Shown here piece after piece: positions 27,418-35,727 of a stretch of DNA of 64,000 nucleotides. Origin of the DNA: Achromobacter aegrifaciens (GTDB taxonomy: Bacteria > Pseudomonadota > Gammaproteobacteria > Burkholderiales > Burkholderiaceae_B). Under the pieces are notes generated by a model. It did no database searches. It was not told the DNA's origin and saw only the letters and a list, made by a program, of their open reading frames with translations. How positions within the stretch are numbered: the first letter of the stretch is position 1; every line of letters starts with the position of its first letter. The translations under genes and the position numbers were made by a program. Location: NCBI RefSeq assembly GCF_902859735.1, contig NZ_CADIJY010000022.1, positions 1 through 64,000 on the forward strand. The letters are read 5' to 3'.

Positions 27418-29187
27418 ATGACGTACCAAGCCCCCGTGAAAGACATGCTGTTCGTGCTGAACCACCTTGCGGGCCTGCCGCAAATTGCCGCGCTGCCCGG
27501 CTTCGAGGAAGCCACGCCCGACACCACCCAGGCCGTGCTGGAAGAATCCGCCCGCTATGCCGGCGACGTGCTGGCGCCGCTGAACCATGCAGCCGACCGC
27601 GAGCCCAGCTCCTGGCGCGACGGCGCCGTCACCACTTCGCCTGGCTTCAAGCAAGCCTTCGACATGTACGCGGAGGCCGGCTGGCAAGGCATGACGCATC
27701 CGGTGGAATACGGCGGCCAGGGCCTGCCCGGCCTGATCGGTTCGCCCTGCTCGGAAATGCTGAACGCCGCCAACCTGTCGTTCGCGTTGTGCCCGCTGCT
27801 GACCAATGGCGCGATCGAGGCGCTGCTGACGGCGGGTTCGCCTGAACTGAAGCAGCGCTTCATCGAGCCCATGATTTCCGGACGCTGGACCGGCACCATG
27901 AACCTGACCGAGCCACAGGCAGGCTCGGACCTGGCCATGGTGCGGTCACGCGCGCAACCCGTGGGCGACGGCACCTACCGCATCTCGGGCACCAAGATCT
28001 TCATCACCTACGGCGAACACGATCTGGCCGAGAACATCCTGCACCTGGTGCTGGCGCGCCTGCCCGACGCGCCAGAAGGCGTCAAAGGCATTTCGCTGTT
28101 CCTGGTGCCCAAGTTCCTGGTCAACGAAGACGGCACGCTGGGCGCGCGCAACGATGTCCATTGCGTGTCGATCGAACACAAGCTGGGCATCAAGGCCAGC
28201 CCCACCTGCACGCTGCAGTTCGGCGACGCGGGCGGCGCGCTGGGCTATCTGGTGGGCCAGGAAAACCGCGGCCTGGACGCCATGTTCATCATGATGAATG
28301 CCGCGCGCTACGCGGTAGGCGTGCAGGGCGTGGCCGTCGCCGACCGCGCCCACCAGCACGCGCTGGCTTATGCCGCCGAGCGCGTGCAGAGCCGCCCGGT
28401 GGACGGTTCGTCCAAGGACGCGGTGGCCATCATCCAGCACCCCGACGTGCGGCGCATGCTGGGCACGATGCGCGCCCTGACCGAGGCCGGCCGCGCGCTG
28501 GCCTACTACACCGCAGGGCATGCGGATCTGGCGCACGCCAGTCCGGACGCCGAAGCCCGCAAGCGCCATCTGGCAGTGCAGGAATACCTGGTGCCGATCG
28601 TCAAGGGCTGGTGCACCGAGATGTCCATCGACGTGGCCAGCCTGGGCGTGCAGGTGCACGGCGGCATGGGCTTCATCGAGGAAACCGGCGCGGCGCAGTA
28701 CTACCGCGACGCGCGCATCCTCACGATCTACGAAGGCACCACGGCGATCCAGGCCAACGACCTGGTGGGCCGCAAGACCCTGCGCGACGGCGGCGCAGTC
28801 GCCCGCGCCCTGCTGGCGGAAGTCGGCAAGATCGAAGCGGCGCTGGAAGCCCGCAGCGAATCCGCTGCCCGCCTGATGTTGACGCCGCTGCGCCAGGCCC
28901 GCGCGGCGCTGGCCGACGCCATCGACTTCGTGCTGGCCAACGCCGCCAGCCGTCCCAACGCGGTGTTCGCGGCCGCCGTGCCTTATCTGCTGCTGGCGGG
29001 CACCACGTTTGCCGGCTGGCAGATGGCTCGGGCGCTGCTGGCGAGCTTGGATCTGCGCGAGGAAGATCCTGTTTTCCACGATGCAAAGATCGCGACTGCG
29101 CAGTGCTATGCGTTGCATAAGCTGAGCCAGGCGCCTGGGTTGGCGGCGGTGGTCATGGGGTCTGGGGAGTATGAGGTGCAGCCGTAG
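27418..29187 (+). CDS. acyl-CoA dehydrogenase, large (DmdC/FadE5-like) type
   Basis: 589 residues, larger than the classical 380-residue enzymes because of an N-terminal and a C-terminal extension. Family motifs: MNLTEPQAGSDLAMVRSRA (FAD/substrate contact), the HKLGIKASPTCTLQF segment, MNAARYAVGVQG, and QVHGGMGFIEETGAAQYYRDARILTIYEGTTAIQ near 450, where the catalytic-base Glu lies in IYEGTT. It oxidises acyl-CoA to 2-enoyl-CoA and passes electrons to ETF. Second gene of an operon with the acyl-CoA synthetase. A ~156-bp repeat element follows 90 bases after the stop. Confidence 0.92.
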   Translation: MTYQAPVKDMLFVLNHLAGLPQIAALPGFEEATPDTTQAVLEESARYAGDVLAPLNHAADREPSSWRDGAVTTSPGFKQAFDMYAEAGWQGMTHPVEYGGQGLPGLIGSPCSEMLNAANLSFALCPLLTNGAIEALLTAGSPELKQRFIEPMISGRWTGTMNLTEPQAGSDLAMVRSRAQPVGDGTYRISGTKIFITYGEHDLAENILHLVLARLPDAPEGVKGISLFLVPKFLVNEDGTLGARNDVHCVSIEHKLGIKASPTCTLQFGDAGGALGYLVGQENRGLDAMFIMMNAARYAVGVQGVAVADRAHQHALAYAAERVQSRPVDGSSKDAVAIIQHPDVRRMLGTMRALTEAGRALAYYTAGHADLAHASPDAEARKRHLAVQEYLVPIVKGWCTEMSIDVASLGVQVHGGMGFIEETGAAQYYRDARILTIYEGTTAIQANDLVGRKTLRDGGAVARALLAEVGKIEAALEARSESAARLMLTPLRQARAALADAIDFVLANAASRPNAVFAAAVPYLLLAGTTFAGWQMARALLASLDLREEDPVFHDAKIATAQCYALHKLSQAPGLAAVVMGSGEYEVQP

Positions 29188-29277
29188 CTGTTTGTGGTGC
29201 GTTACGGGCCCTTGATACATGAGGGTCTCTTTGGCGATAGGCTTCGGAGCCGCGTTCCGGTGCTTCGTAGGCCGCCC

Positions 29278-29433
29278 GTCGGCGCGGGCGCCTGAGTGGC
29301 GGGCGCCCACGATTGCGGTCCGGAGCGTTCGCTCCGGACTGCCCCATCCTCATCCTCGTCACCGCCTTCGGCGGTTCCTTCGGATTCCGTCGGGCGCATC
29401 GAGGTTGCCCGCCACTCAGGCGCCCGCGCCGAC
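29278..29433 (+). repeat. 156-bp stem-bounded repeat element, copy 1
   Basis: Perfect 27-bp terminal inverted repeats (29278-29304 and 29407-29433) enclose a 102-bp core. The core carries two hairpins: a 10-bp stem with a TT loop at 29318-29339 and ACCGCC-TTC-GGCGGT at 29361-29375. The core aligns over about 95 bases with copy 2, which is on the opposite strand at 29989-30144. It sits 90 bases after the acyl-CoA dehydrogenase stop, reading in the same direction. Several frames are open across it, but none shows protein-like conservation. Confidence 0.8.
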
Positions 29434-29499
29434 GAGCTACTTGAATCTTGGATTGGGGCGCTGCTGGAGCCGTGGGCAGGGACGATGCTTGTGTTGCCC

Positions 29500-29533
29500 G
29501 TCATTCTCGGCCGCGCGGGCGGCCGAGAATGAC
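29500..29533. repeat. 15-bp perfect hairpin with 4-nt loop
   Basis: 29500-29514 (GTCATTCTCGGCCGC) is the exact complement of 29519-29533, with loop GCGG. This is a strong stem but is followed by no T-run. It could be a transcription terminator for readthrough from the left or a palindromic repeat unit. Confidence 0.65.
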
Positions 29534-29625
29534 ATACGTGATTTCTTGAATTTCGATTGTGTTCGCTTGCGCGGATGCGGTGACTGATTTGCTATTGATC
29601 CCCAGCACACGGGGGAGTGGGCGGT

Positions 29626-29686
29626 GATGGGTGGCGCGCGGCGAATGGCCGCTTGCGCATGCAGACCTGGACGCGCGCCACCCATC
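29626..29686. repeat. 15-bp inverted repeat with 31-nt loop
   Basis: GATGGGTGGCGCGCG at 29626-29640 is perfectly complementary to 29672-29686. The 31-base loop has a TGCGCA palindrome at its centre. Function unknown. Confidence 0.55.
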
Positions 29687-29856
29687 CGGCACCTGCGTTG
29701 AAATGACGATTGCTGGCCGACCCGTGCGCTTCGCCATCAACCCGAACACAGCACCCACCATATTCAAACCTGGTTCTCGCCAACCGCACGCGTCATCACG
29801 AGAACGCCCCCGTCACCCGCGCGCAGCGCCATCGCGCGACGCAAGATACAGCGTAA

Positions 29857-29891
29857 GCCCCAAGAGGCCGCCCGCGCGGCCGGCCTGGGGC
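29857..29891. repeat. imperfect GC-rich hairpin
   Basis: GCCCCAAGAGGCCGC (29857-29871) pairs imperfectly with 29876-29891 around a CCGC loop. It lies just before the poly-C tract and may be a terminator-like stem on either strand. Confidence 0.4.
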
Positions 29892-29908
29892 GGGCCCCGC
29901 AAAACACA

Positions 29909-29918
29909 CCCCCCCCCC
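29909..29918. repeat. 10-C homopolymer tract
   Basis: Ten consecutive C residues in an otherwise gene-free spacer. Tracts of this length slip during replication. In Bordetella, poly-C tracts control phase-variable promoters, but no gene start lies close by here. Confidence 0.7.
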
Positions 29919-29988
29919 ACCGACCGTGGCCAGAACGCCAAGCACACCGCCCGCCCCAGCGCCCGTGAAGATTCAAGCAGCCGAGCCA

Positions 29989-30144
29989 GTCGCGGCGTGG
30001 GCTCGCGATGCGCGGGGCGTCGATAAGCCCGAGGGAATCTGAAGGAGTCGCCGAAGGCGAGGACGAAGATGACGAAGGGGAAGTCCGGAGCGAAGGCTTC
30101 GGACCGCAATCGCAGCCCCGCGCATCGCGAGCCCACGACGCGAC
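29989..30144 (-). repeat. 156-bp stem-bounded repeat element, copy 2
   Basis: 29-bp terminal arms (29989-30017 and 30116-30144, one mismatch) enclose a 98-bp core. Read on the minus strand the core matches copy 1: it shares GATTGCGGTCCG, CTTCGCTCCGGACT, GCCTTCGGCG and GATTCC blocks in order. The arm sequences differ from copy 1 yet still pair with each other. It begins six bases after the MFS gene stop, in that gene's direction. The inner hairpin keeps pairing by a C-G to T-A double change. Confidence 0.8.
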
Positions 30145-30150
30145 TGGCGT

Positions 30151-31398
30151 CTAAAGAACCCCACGACGAGCATCCTGAGAACCAACGGCCAAACGCTCAC
30201 CACGCGGCAACGTCACCGCCCAGAACGCCAGCGCCACAACACTGATACCCGCCCCCAGCAAACACACCCCAAGCCACCCCGCCTGCGCATAAACCGCCGT
30301 CGAAGCGATAGACCCCAACCCGCTCCCCACCGCGTAGAACATCATGTAGCCACCGACCAATCGACTATGCGCCTGCGGATTCACGCTGAAGATCATGGTC
30401 TGATTCGTCACGTGCAGCGCTTGCAAGGCGATATCCAGGACCAGCACACCCAACGCCAGCAACCACAGACTCTGATTCAGAAAGGCAATCGGCACCCAGG
30501 CCAGGCAGAGCAACGCCAGGCCCACGGCCGTGGTCCGCTCGCCTTGCCCGCTATCGGCCAGCCGCCCTGCCCGCGCCGCCATCAGCACGCCCGCCACGCC
30601 CACCAGCCCGAACGCGCCCACCGCGCTGTGCGTCAGCGAATGCGGCGGCGCGCTCAGGGGCAGCACCAGCGCGGTCCAGAAGGCGCTGAAGGCAGCGAAC
30701 ATCAGCAGCGCGATCATGCCGCGCACGCGCAGCATGCGCTCGGTAGCCAACAGGCCGTAGAGCGAGCGCAGCAAGGCCCAGTAACCCATGTCCACCGCGG
30801 GCAGCCGGCGTTGCGGCAAACGCCGCGCCAGCACCACCGCCAGCACGGCGGCCAGCGCAGCGGACACGACGTAGACCGCGCGCCAGCCCCACAGGTCCGC
30901 CACGGCCCCGGCCAGCGTGCGCGCCAACAGCAGGCCGATCACCACCCCGCCTTGCGCGGCGCCGACCACCCGGCCGCGCTCGCCCGGCGCGGCCAGCGCC
31001 GCGGACAAGGCCAGCAGGCCCTGTGTCATGGCCGTTCCCAGCAAGCCCAGCGCCACCATGCCCATCAACAGCCAGGGCGCGCCGGCCGACAGCGCCACGG
31101 CCGCCAAAGACAGGACCAGCAGCGCCAGCTGCCCCAGCATCAGGCGCCGGCGGTCCAGCAGGTCGCCCAGCGGCACCACGAACAGAAGCGCCAGCGCGCA
31201 GCCCAGTTGGGTGGCCGTGACCACGATGCCTACCGCGCCTTCGGCGATGCCGAACTCTCGGCCGATGGCGTCCAGCAGGGGCTGGGCGTAATACACGTTG
31301 GCCACGCTCAGGGCGCAGGCCACCGCCAGCAGCATCACCAGGGACCAGGGCATCGGACTTGGGGGTGCGGAATCGGCGGGTTCTGGTCGGGCTGACAT
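30151..31398 (-). CDS. MFS transporter, drug:H+ antiporter type
   Basis: 415 residues from the ATG placed after GGAGCAAGAG; an ATG four codons earlier is possible. Twelve predicted helices with the MFS loop signature GDLLDRRRLM between helices 2 and 3 and SVANVYYAQPLLDAIGREFG in helix 1, typical of the YnfM/arabinose-efflux-like group. Likely exports a toxic small molecule. It is divergent from an HxlR regulator, with a 17-bp inverted repeat between them. Confidence 0.9.
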   Translation of the reverse strand: MSARPEPADSAPPSPMPWSLVMLLAVACALSVANVYYAQPLLDAIGREFGIAEGAVGIVVTATQLGCALALLFVVPLGDLLDRRRLMLGQLALLVLSLAAVALSAGAPWLLMGMVALGLLGTAMTQGLLALSAALAAPGERGRVVGAAQGGVVIGLLLARTLAGAVADLWGWRAVYVVSAALAAVLAVVLARRLPQRRLPAVDMGYWALLRSLYGLLATERMLRVRGMIALLMFAAFSAFWTALVLPLSAPPHSLTHSAVGAFGLVGVAGVLMAARAGRLADSGQGERTTAVGLALLCLAWVPIAFLNQSLWLLALGVLVLDIALQALHVTNQTMIFSVNPQAHSRLVGGYMMFYAVGSGLGSIASTAVYAQAGWLGVCLLGAGISVVALAFWAVTLPRGERLAVGSQDARRGVL

Positions 31399-31413
31399 CT
31401 CTTGCTCCATTCT

Positions 31414-31464
31414 GGTTGCTTTATAAAACCAGAATAATAGTTTTCGAGGTTTTATAATGCAACC
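31414..31464. promoter_or_regulatory. 17-bp inverted repeat, candidate HxlR operator
   Basis: GGTTGCTTTATAAAACC (31414-31430) and 31448-31464 are complementary except for one position, separated by 17 bases. The repeat occupies most of the 117-bp divergent MFS/HxlR gap and contains the AT-rich TATAAA/TATAAT segments expected of both promoters, so a bound dimer pair would repress both genes. Confidence 0.65.
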
Positions 31465-31515
31465 GAAATTTCGATACGCCAGCCATCACCGCCTTTCCCT
31501 CAGCAAGGATCCGAC

Positions 31516-31971
31516 ATGGTCAAACGCACTAGTCTCGAAGGCGCCGCCTGCCCGGTGGCACGCTCCCTGGACGCGATCGGCGACTGGTGGTCGCTATTGA
31601 TCGTGCGCGACGCCTTCGATGGATTGCGGCGGTTTGGCGAATTGCAGAAAAGCCTGGGCGTGGCCAAGAACATCCTCAGCGACCGGCTGCGCACGCTGGT
31701 GGCGCACGGCATCCTCGAAGTGGCGCCGGCCTCGGACGGCAGCGCCTACCAGGAATACGTGCTGACCGACAAAGGCCGGGCGCTCTTTCCAGTAATCGTG
31801 GGCTTGCGCCAATGGGGCGAAGACCACTACTACGGCGCGGCCGAACCCCATTCCACGCTGATCGACCGCAAGCGCGGCCAGCCCGTGCGCAAGCTGGAAA
31901 TCCGCGCGCAGGACGGCCGCCTGCTCGGGCCGGACGATGCCGTGGTGCAGAAGACCGCCCTCCCGGGCTAG
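31516..31971 (+). CDS. HxlR-family transcriptional regulator
   Basis: 151 residues. The HxlR signature is clear: CPVARSLDAIGDWWSLLIVRDAFDGLRRFGELQKSLGVAKNILSDRL, with the conserved Cys12 that can sense quinones, aldehydes or oxidants in this family, and a C-terminal wing EYVLTDKGRALFPVI. It is divergent from the MFS exporter and probably represses it until an electrophile arrives. Confidence 0.9.
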   Translation: MVKRTSLEGAACPVARSLDAIGDWWSLLIVRDAFDGLRRFGELQKSLGVAKNILSDRLRTLVAHGILEVAPASDGSAYQEYVLTDKGRALFPVIVGLRQWGEDHYYGAAEPHSTLIDRKRGQPVRKLEIRAQDGRLLGPDDAVVQKTALPG

Positions 31972-31978
31972 GTCGGGG

Positions 31979-32950
31979 CTATGCAGCCCCCGCGGCCGGC
32001 CATTGCCCAGTCGCCAGCGCGGTGGGCGAGTACGAGTCGAAGCGCCAGCGCAAGGCCAGCGCGCCGGGCCGGCGCACCACGCGCCGCACATGCACCCGCC
32101 ACAGCCGTTCGGCGCCCTCGAACTGCGCGATCTCAGGGCTGTCCAGGATGACTTCAGCAGCGCCCGTCAACTGCAGCACGTCGCCGCGCTCGAAGTCGAT
32201 GAACAGCAGTCCGGCGCGCGGGTTGAGCACCATGTTGCCCAGGGTGTTGAAAAAGCGGTTCCCGGAAAAATCCGGAATGGTCAGCACGTCGCCGTCCACC
32301 CGCACGAAGCCCGGCTTGCCGCCGCGGTGCGAGACGTCGACCTTGCGGCCGCCCTCGTCCGCGTAGGTCGCCACGAAAAACGTGTCGGACCGGGCGATCA
32401 GCGCCCGCGCCGCGGCGTCCAGCGCGGTGCGCTCATTCGGCGCGCCCGGAAAGCGTAGCGCCGGCGAACGCGAAAACTGGAATTCCCGCGCCTGGATGTA
32501 TTGCGGGCAATTGCCGAAGGACTGCGTCACCGCCACCTCGAAGCGCTTGCCGTCCCAGGTGGCGATGCGGCCGTTGGCGCGGTTGCGTCGGCGCGTGTGC
32601 AGCTCGATTCCCAGCAGGCCCACCTGCTGGTCCATCCCCAGGCCGGCCAGCAGCGGATCGTCGGCATCCGGCACGGCGGACACGCGCAGGCTGCGTGGAT
32701 CGGGCGAGGACACGAAGCCGGGCAGGCCTTCCAGCACGCCGGCCCAGGGATCGCCCTGCCCGTCCACCGCGCCGGCAACAAGAAACGGCAGCTGCTCGAA
32801 AAACAGGCGGTGCTGGTCCGGCATGTAGTCGCGGATGACTTTGGGTCCGGTCACCGCCATGCGCTCGGCGATCCCGACGTGGTGTTGCAACAGGCGTTCG
32901 CCCGCGTGCCAGGGCGACGGCGGGAGGGCGGCAGGTTCTGCGATGGCCAT
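31979..32950 (-). CDS. PNPOx-like (split-barrel flavin-binding) protein
   Basis: 323 residues with two pyridoxamine-5'-phosphate-oxidase-like barrels: about 45-165 (FFEQLPFLVAGAVDGQGDPWAG) and about 185-300 (ALIARSDTFFVATYADEGGRKVDVSHRGGKPGFV...LTIPDFSGNRFFNTLGNMV...GLLFIDF). Proteins of this layout are often fused to or partnered with ferredoxin reductases; no such domain is present. It probably binds FMN, F420-like or haem cofactors. It precedes the GST gene's end by 29 bases in reverse order, so GST is transcribed first. Confidence 0.8.
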   Translation of the reverse strand: MAIAEPAALPPSPWHAGERLLQHHVGIAERMAVTGPKVIRDYMPDQHRLFFEQLPFLVAGAVDGQGDPWAGVLEGLPGFVSSPDPRSLRVSAVPDADDPLLAGLGMDQQVGLLGIELHTRRRNRANGRIATWDGKRFEVAVTQSFGNCPQYIQAREFQFSRSPALRFPGAPNERTALDAAARALIARSDTFFVATYADEGGRKVDVSHRGGKPGFVRVDGDVLTIPDFSGNRFFNTLGNMVLNPRAGLLFIDFERGDVLQLTGAAEVILDSPEIAQFEGAERLWRVHVRRVVRRPGALALRWRFDSYSPTALATGQWPAAGAA

Positions 32951-32979
32951 GGCGTACTCCTTGAGGGCGGCGCCTGTCC

Positions 32980-33618
32980 TCAGGCGGCCAGCAGGCCCAC
33001 CGGCGACGAGGCCATGGGCACGAAACGCGGCAGGCTTTCGATGCGGCCCAGCCAGGCGCGGACGTGCGGATAGGCCTCCAGCGACACATTGCCTTCGGGG
33101 GCATGCGCCACATAGGCGTAGCAGGCCACGTCCGCAATGGTCGGCGTCGTGCCCGCCAGGAAATCCCGTACGCCCAGTTCGCCGTCCATGACCTTGAGCA
33201 AGGCATGGGCGCGGGCCAGCGTGCTGTCCACGTCATAGGCCGCGCCGAACAGGGTCACCAGGCGCGCAGCCGCCGGGCCGATCGCCAGCGGACCGGACGC
33301 CGCCGACAGCCAGCGCTGTACCGCCGCCGCCCCGGCCGGGTCTTCCGGGAGCCAGGCCTGGCCGCCGTAGCGCTTGGCCAGGTAGACCAGGATGGCGGTC
33401 GAATCCGCGACCACCACCCCGCCGTCGTCGATGACCGGCACCTGGCCGAAGGCGTTCAAAGCCAGGAACGGCGGGCGCTTCTGCTCGCCGCCGCGCAGGT
33501 CCACATCGACCTTGCGGTGGGGCACATCCAGCAGGGACAGCATCAGGGCGACGCGATGGGCGTGGCCGGACAAGGGAAAACTGTAGAAGGTCAGCGTAGG
33601 GGTATGGGCGGTTTGCAT
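32980..33618 (-). CDS. glutathione S-transferase
   Basis: 212 residues. Thioredoxin-like N-terminal domain (LTFYSFPLSGHAHRVALMLSLLDVPHRKVDVDLRGGEQK, with Ser/Tyr near the start as the thiol-activating residue; NAFGQVPVIDDGG; DSTAILVYLAKRYG contacting glutathione) and an all-alpha C-terminal domain containing PTIADVACYAY. It conjugates glutathione or reduces peroxides in the cytoplasm. It lies upstream of the PNPOx-like gene on the same strand, so a shared detoxification operon is likely. Confidence 0.9.
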   Translation of the reverse strand: MQTAHTPTLTFYSFPLSGHAHRVALMLSLLDVPHRKVDVDLRGGEQKRPPFLALNAFGQVPVIDDGGVVVADSTAILVYLAKRYGGQAWLPEDPAGAAAVQRWLSAASGPLAIGPAAARLVTLFGAAYDVDSTLARAHALLKVMDGELGVRDFLAGTTPTIADVACYAYVAHAPEGNVSLEAYPHVRAWLGRIESLPRFVPMASSPVGLLAA

Positions 33619-33777
33619 GAGCGGGCTCCAAGTCGGATTCGGACTCCATCTTGGGCCGGCGCCGGGCTCGCGTGAACGGCCAGCGCCGGCAAGACACTCT
33701 TGCAGCGGATGAAAGAAAGAGGACGGCCGCCCCGTCCCTTCAATGCCTGCGTGCGGGCGCGTCCGAGGAACGGGTCG

Positions 33778-34683
33778 CTACGCCGGCAGCGTCGCCAGGT
33801 CGCGCCGCAAGGCCTCGACGCAGAACTCCACGAAGCTGCGCACCTTGGCCGAACTCTTGCGGCCTTCGGGGTACACCAGGTGGACCGGCAGCGGCGGCAG
33901 TTCAAAGTCGCGCAGCACCACCTCCAGGGCGCCGCTGGCCAGGTGCCGCGCCACCTGGTAGGACACCACCTGCGTCAGCCCCCAGCCCTCGCAGGCCGCG
34001 AGCACCGCGGCCTGGAAGGACGTGACCGTCAGCTGCGAATCGACGCGCAGGCTGCGGGGCTGGCCGTCCTGCTGGAAGCGCCATTGCGGCGTGCGGCCCT
34101 CCATGGCGGCGGTGACCGTGCAAAAGCGCGGCAGGGACTCCAGATCCTGCGGCACGCCGTGTTCGCGCAGGAAGGCGGGTGCGGCGCAGACCACGCGGCG
34201 TACCTGCCCCACCGGCACCGCAGTCAGCGTCGAATCCGGCAAGGCGCCGATGCGCACCGCCACGTCCACGCGTTCGTCCAGCAGGTTCACCACGCGGTCC
34301 ACCAGCAGCGTGCGCACGGAGACTTCGCGATGCGCGCGCAGATAAGCCAGCACTGTCGGCATCACGTGCAATTCGCCGAAGAACGCCGGCGCCGTGATGC
34401 TGAGCGCGCCCCGCGGCGCGGCCATCGCGCCGGCCACGGCATCGTCGGCCTGTTCGACTTCGTCGAGGATGCGGCGGCAGTCGTCGGCATAGCGCTGGCC
34501 GGCCTCGGTCAGTCGCAGGCTGCGCGTGGTGCGCACCAGCAGCAACGCGCCCAACCGCCGCTCCAGCGCCGACACGCTGCGCGTGACGGTCGGCGCGGAC
34601 ATTTCCAGCCGGCGCGCGGCCGCGGCGAAACTCTGTGCCTCGGCCACCGCCAGGAACACGCTCATTTCATGGAATCGATTCAC
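33778..34683 (-). CDS. LysR-family regulator
   Basis: 301 residues from a GTG preceded by a GGAGG-containing leader; the opening (M)NRFHEMSVFLAVAEAQSFAAAARRL is the standard LysR N-terminus, so longer upstream starts are rejected. HTH about 5-62 (SAPTVTRSVSALERRLGALLLVRTTRSLRLT), then the effector domain with DVAVRIGALPDSTL, typical of the DsdC/CrgA-type group that controls oxidoreductases. The target is not obvious; the neighbours are GST/PNPOx on one side and another LysR on the other. Confidence 0.88.
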   Translation of the reverse strand: MNRFHEMSVFLAVAEAQSFAAAARRLEMSAPTVTRSVSALERRLGALLLVRTTRSLRLTEAGQRYADDCRRILDEVEQADDAVAGAMAAPRGALSITAPAFFGELHVMPTVLAYLRAHREVSVRTLLVDRVVNLLDERVDVAVRIGALPDSTLTAVPVGQVRRVVCAAPAFLREHGVPQDLESLPRFCTVTAAMEGRTPQWRFQQDGQPRSLRVDSQLTVTSFQAAVLAACEGWGLTQVVSYQVARHLASGALEVVLRDFELPPLPVHLVYPEGRKSSAKVRSFVEFCVEALRRDLATLPA

Positions 34684-34783
34684 GCCTCGCGGCCTCCGCG
34701 CTGATTTTCGGGAAGAGAGTAGAAGCGCGTGCAGGGGCGCGTCAATCCAGTTACAGAGGATATGAGCCGCATGCTTCCCGGCC

Positions 34784-35674
34784 TCATGCTTGAGCCTCGA
34801 ACTCCTTGCGCAACCACCCCAGGAAAGCCTTGACCGGCGGATGGCGTTCGCGGCCCGGCGCGCACAGCGCGGTGTAGGCCGCCCCCGCCACCCGCACCTC
34901 AGGACGATACGCCACCAGGGTACCCGCCGCCACGCTGTCCGACACCATGACGGAGCTGGCCAGCACCAGTCCCTGGCCGGCAATGGCGGCCTGCAGGGCA
35001 TAGTGCTCTTCCTCGTAGGCATGCAGCGCCGCCGGCTTGCGCCAGGACGGCAGGCCGGCGGCCTCGCACCAGTCCTGCCAGCCCTGCTCGTACAGCTGCG
35101 AATCGCGCCAGCGCACGGTCACCAGCGACGGCGCGCGCCTGCCCGGACGGGCGGCCAGCGTCGGCGCGCCATAGACGCCGAACCATTCCTGCAACGAGCA
35201 GGCGGCGTGCAGCCCGGGCCAGCGCGCCCGGCTGTAGCGGATGGCCAGGTCCACGCTGGCGTCGCGCAACAGGTCCACCGCTTCGGCGCTGGTGTTCAGG
35301 TTCAGTTGATATTGAGGAAACGCCGCGTAGAAGCGGCCCAGCCGCGGCACCAGCCACAGGGCCGCGAACGAATGTGTGGTGGACAGGGTCAGCGCGCCCG
35401 AGGCCGGCGCGGCGCGCAAGGCGTCCAGGGTCTGCGCCACATCGAGCAAGGCGCCGTGCACGCCGGCAAAAAGGCGCGCGCCCTTCTCCGTCAGGCGCAC
35501 GCCGCGCGGCACGCGTTCAAAAAGCGCGTAGCCCACGTGCCGCTCGAGCGCCTTGACCTGATGGGACACGGCCGTGGCAGTGACCGCCAGTTCGGCCGCG
35601 GCCAGTTTGAAGCTGAGCAATCTGGCAGCCGCCTCGAAGGTGCGCAGCGCGGTCACCGGTAGCGTGGCAAACAT
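34784..35674 (-). CDS. LysR-family regulator, GcvA-like
   Basis: 296 residues. HTH at about 6-65 with the GcvA-type sequence LPVTALRTFEAAARLLSFKLAAAELAVTATAVSHQVKALE. The effector domain has DLAIRYSRARWPGLHA, matching GcvA relatives. It is divergent from the FMN reductase gene, with a T-N11-A palindrome between them, so that gene is the likely target. Confidence 0.9.
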   Translation of the reverse strand: MFATLPVTALRTFEAAARLLSFKLAAAELAVTATAVSHQVKALERHVGYALFERVPRGVRLTEKGARLFAGVHGALLDVAQTLDALRAAPASGALTLSTTHSFAALWLVPRLGRFYAAFPQYQLNLNTSAEAVDLLRDASVDLAIRYSRARWPGLHAACSLQEWFGVYGAPTLAARPGRRAPSLVTVRWRDSQLYEQGWQDWCEAAGLPSWRKPAALHAYEEEHYALQAAIAGQGLVLASSVMVSDSVAAGTLVAYRPEVRVAGAAYTALCAPGRERHPPVKAFLGWLRKEFEAQA

Positions 35675-35691
35675 GGATTCCTGGCCCTATG

Positions 35692-35727
35692 GATGAAATC
35701 AATTCATCATATTCAAGGATTCATCAT
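35692..35727. promoter_or_regulatory. LysR-type operator cluster
   Basis: GATGAA-N5-TTCATC (35692-35708) contains a T-N11-A LysR box, and a further ATTCATCAT half-site follows at 35719-35727. It lies in the divergent gap of the GcvA-like regulator and FMN reductase. Confidence 0.5.

Larger units (their letters stand above)
29434..29988. other. gene-free spacer between the two repeat copies
   Basis: No coding region with a recognisable product or convincing start was found in these 555 bases. The spacer is rich in hairpins (29500-29533, 29626-29686, 29857-29891) and holds a 10-C tract. AT content is locally higher around 29534-29600 than in the surrounding genes. Confidence 0.6.

Noticed and set aside
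29219-29587. Open frames across repeat copy 1 and (minus strand, 29813-30203) copy 2 that could be called hypothetical proteins with a shared IAVRS...RSGLP segment
   Set aside because: The similarity is explained by the DNA repeat. Differences between the copies are mostly amino-acid-changing, no ribosome site or domain is seen, and competing frames are equally open.
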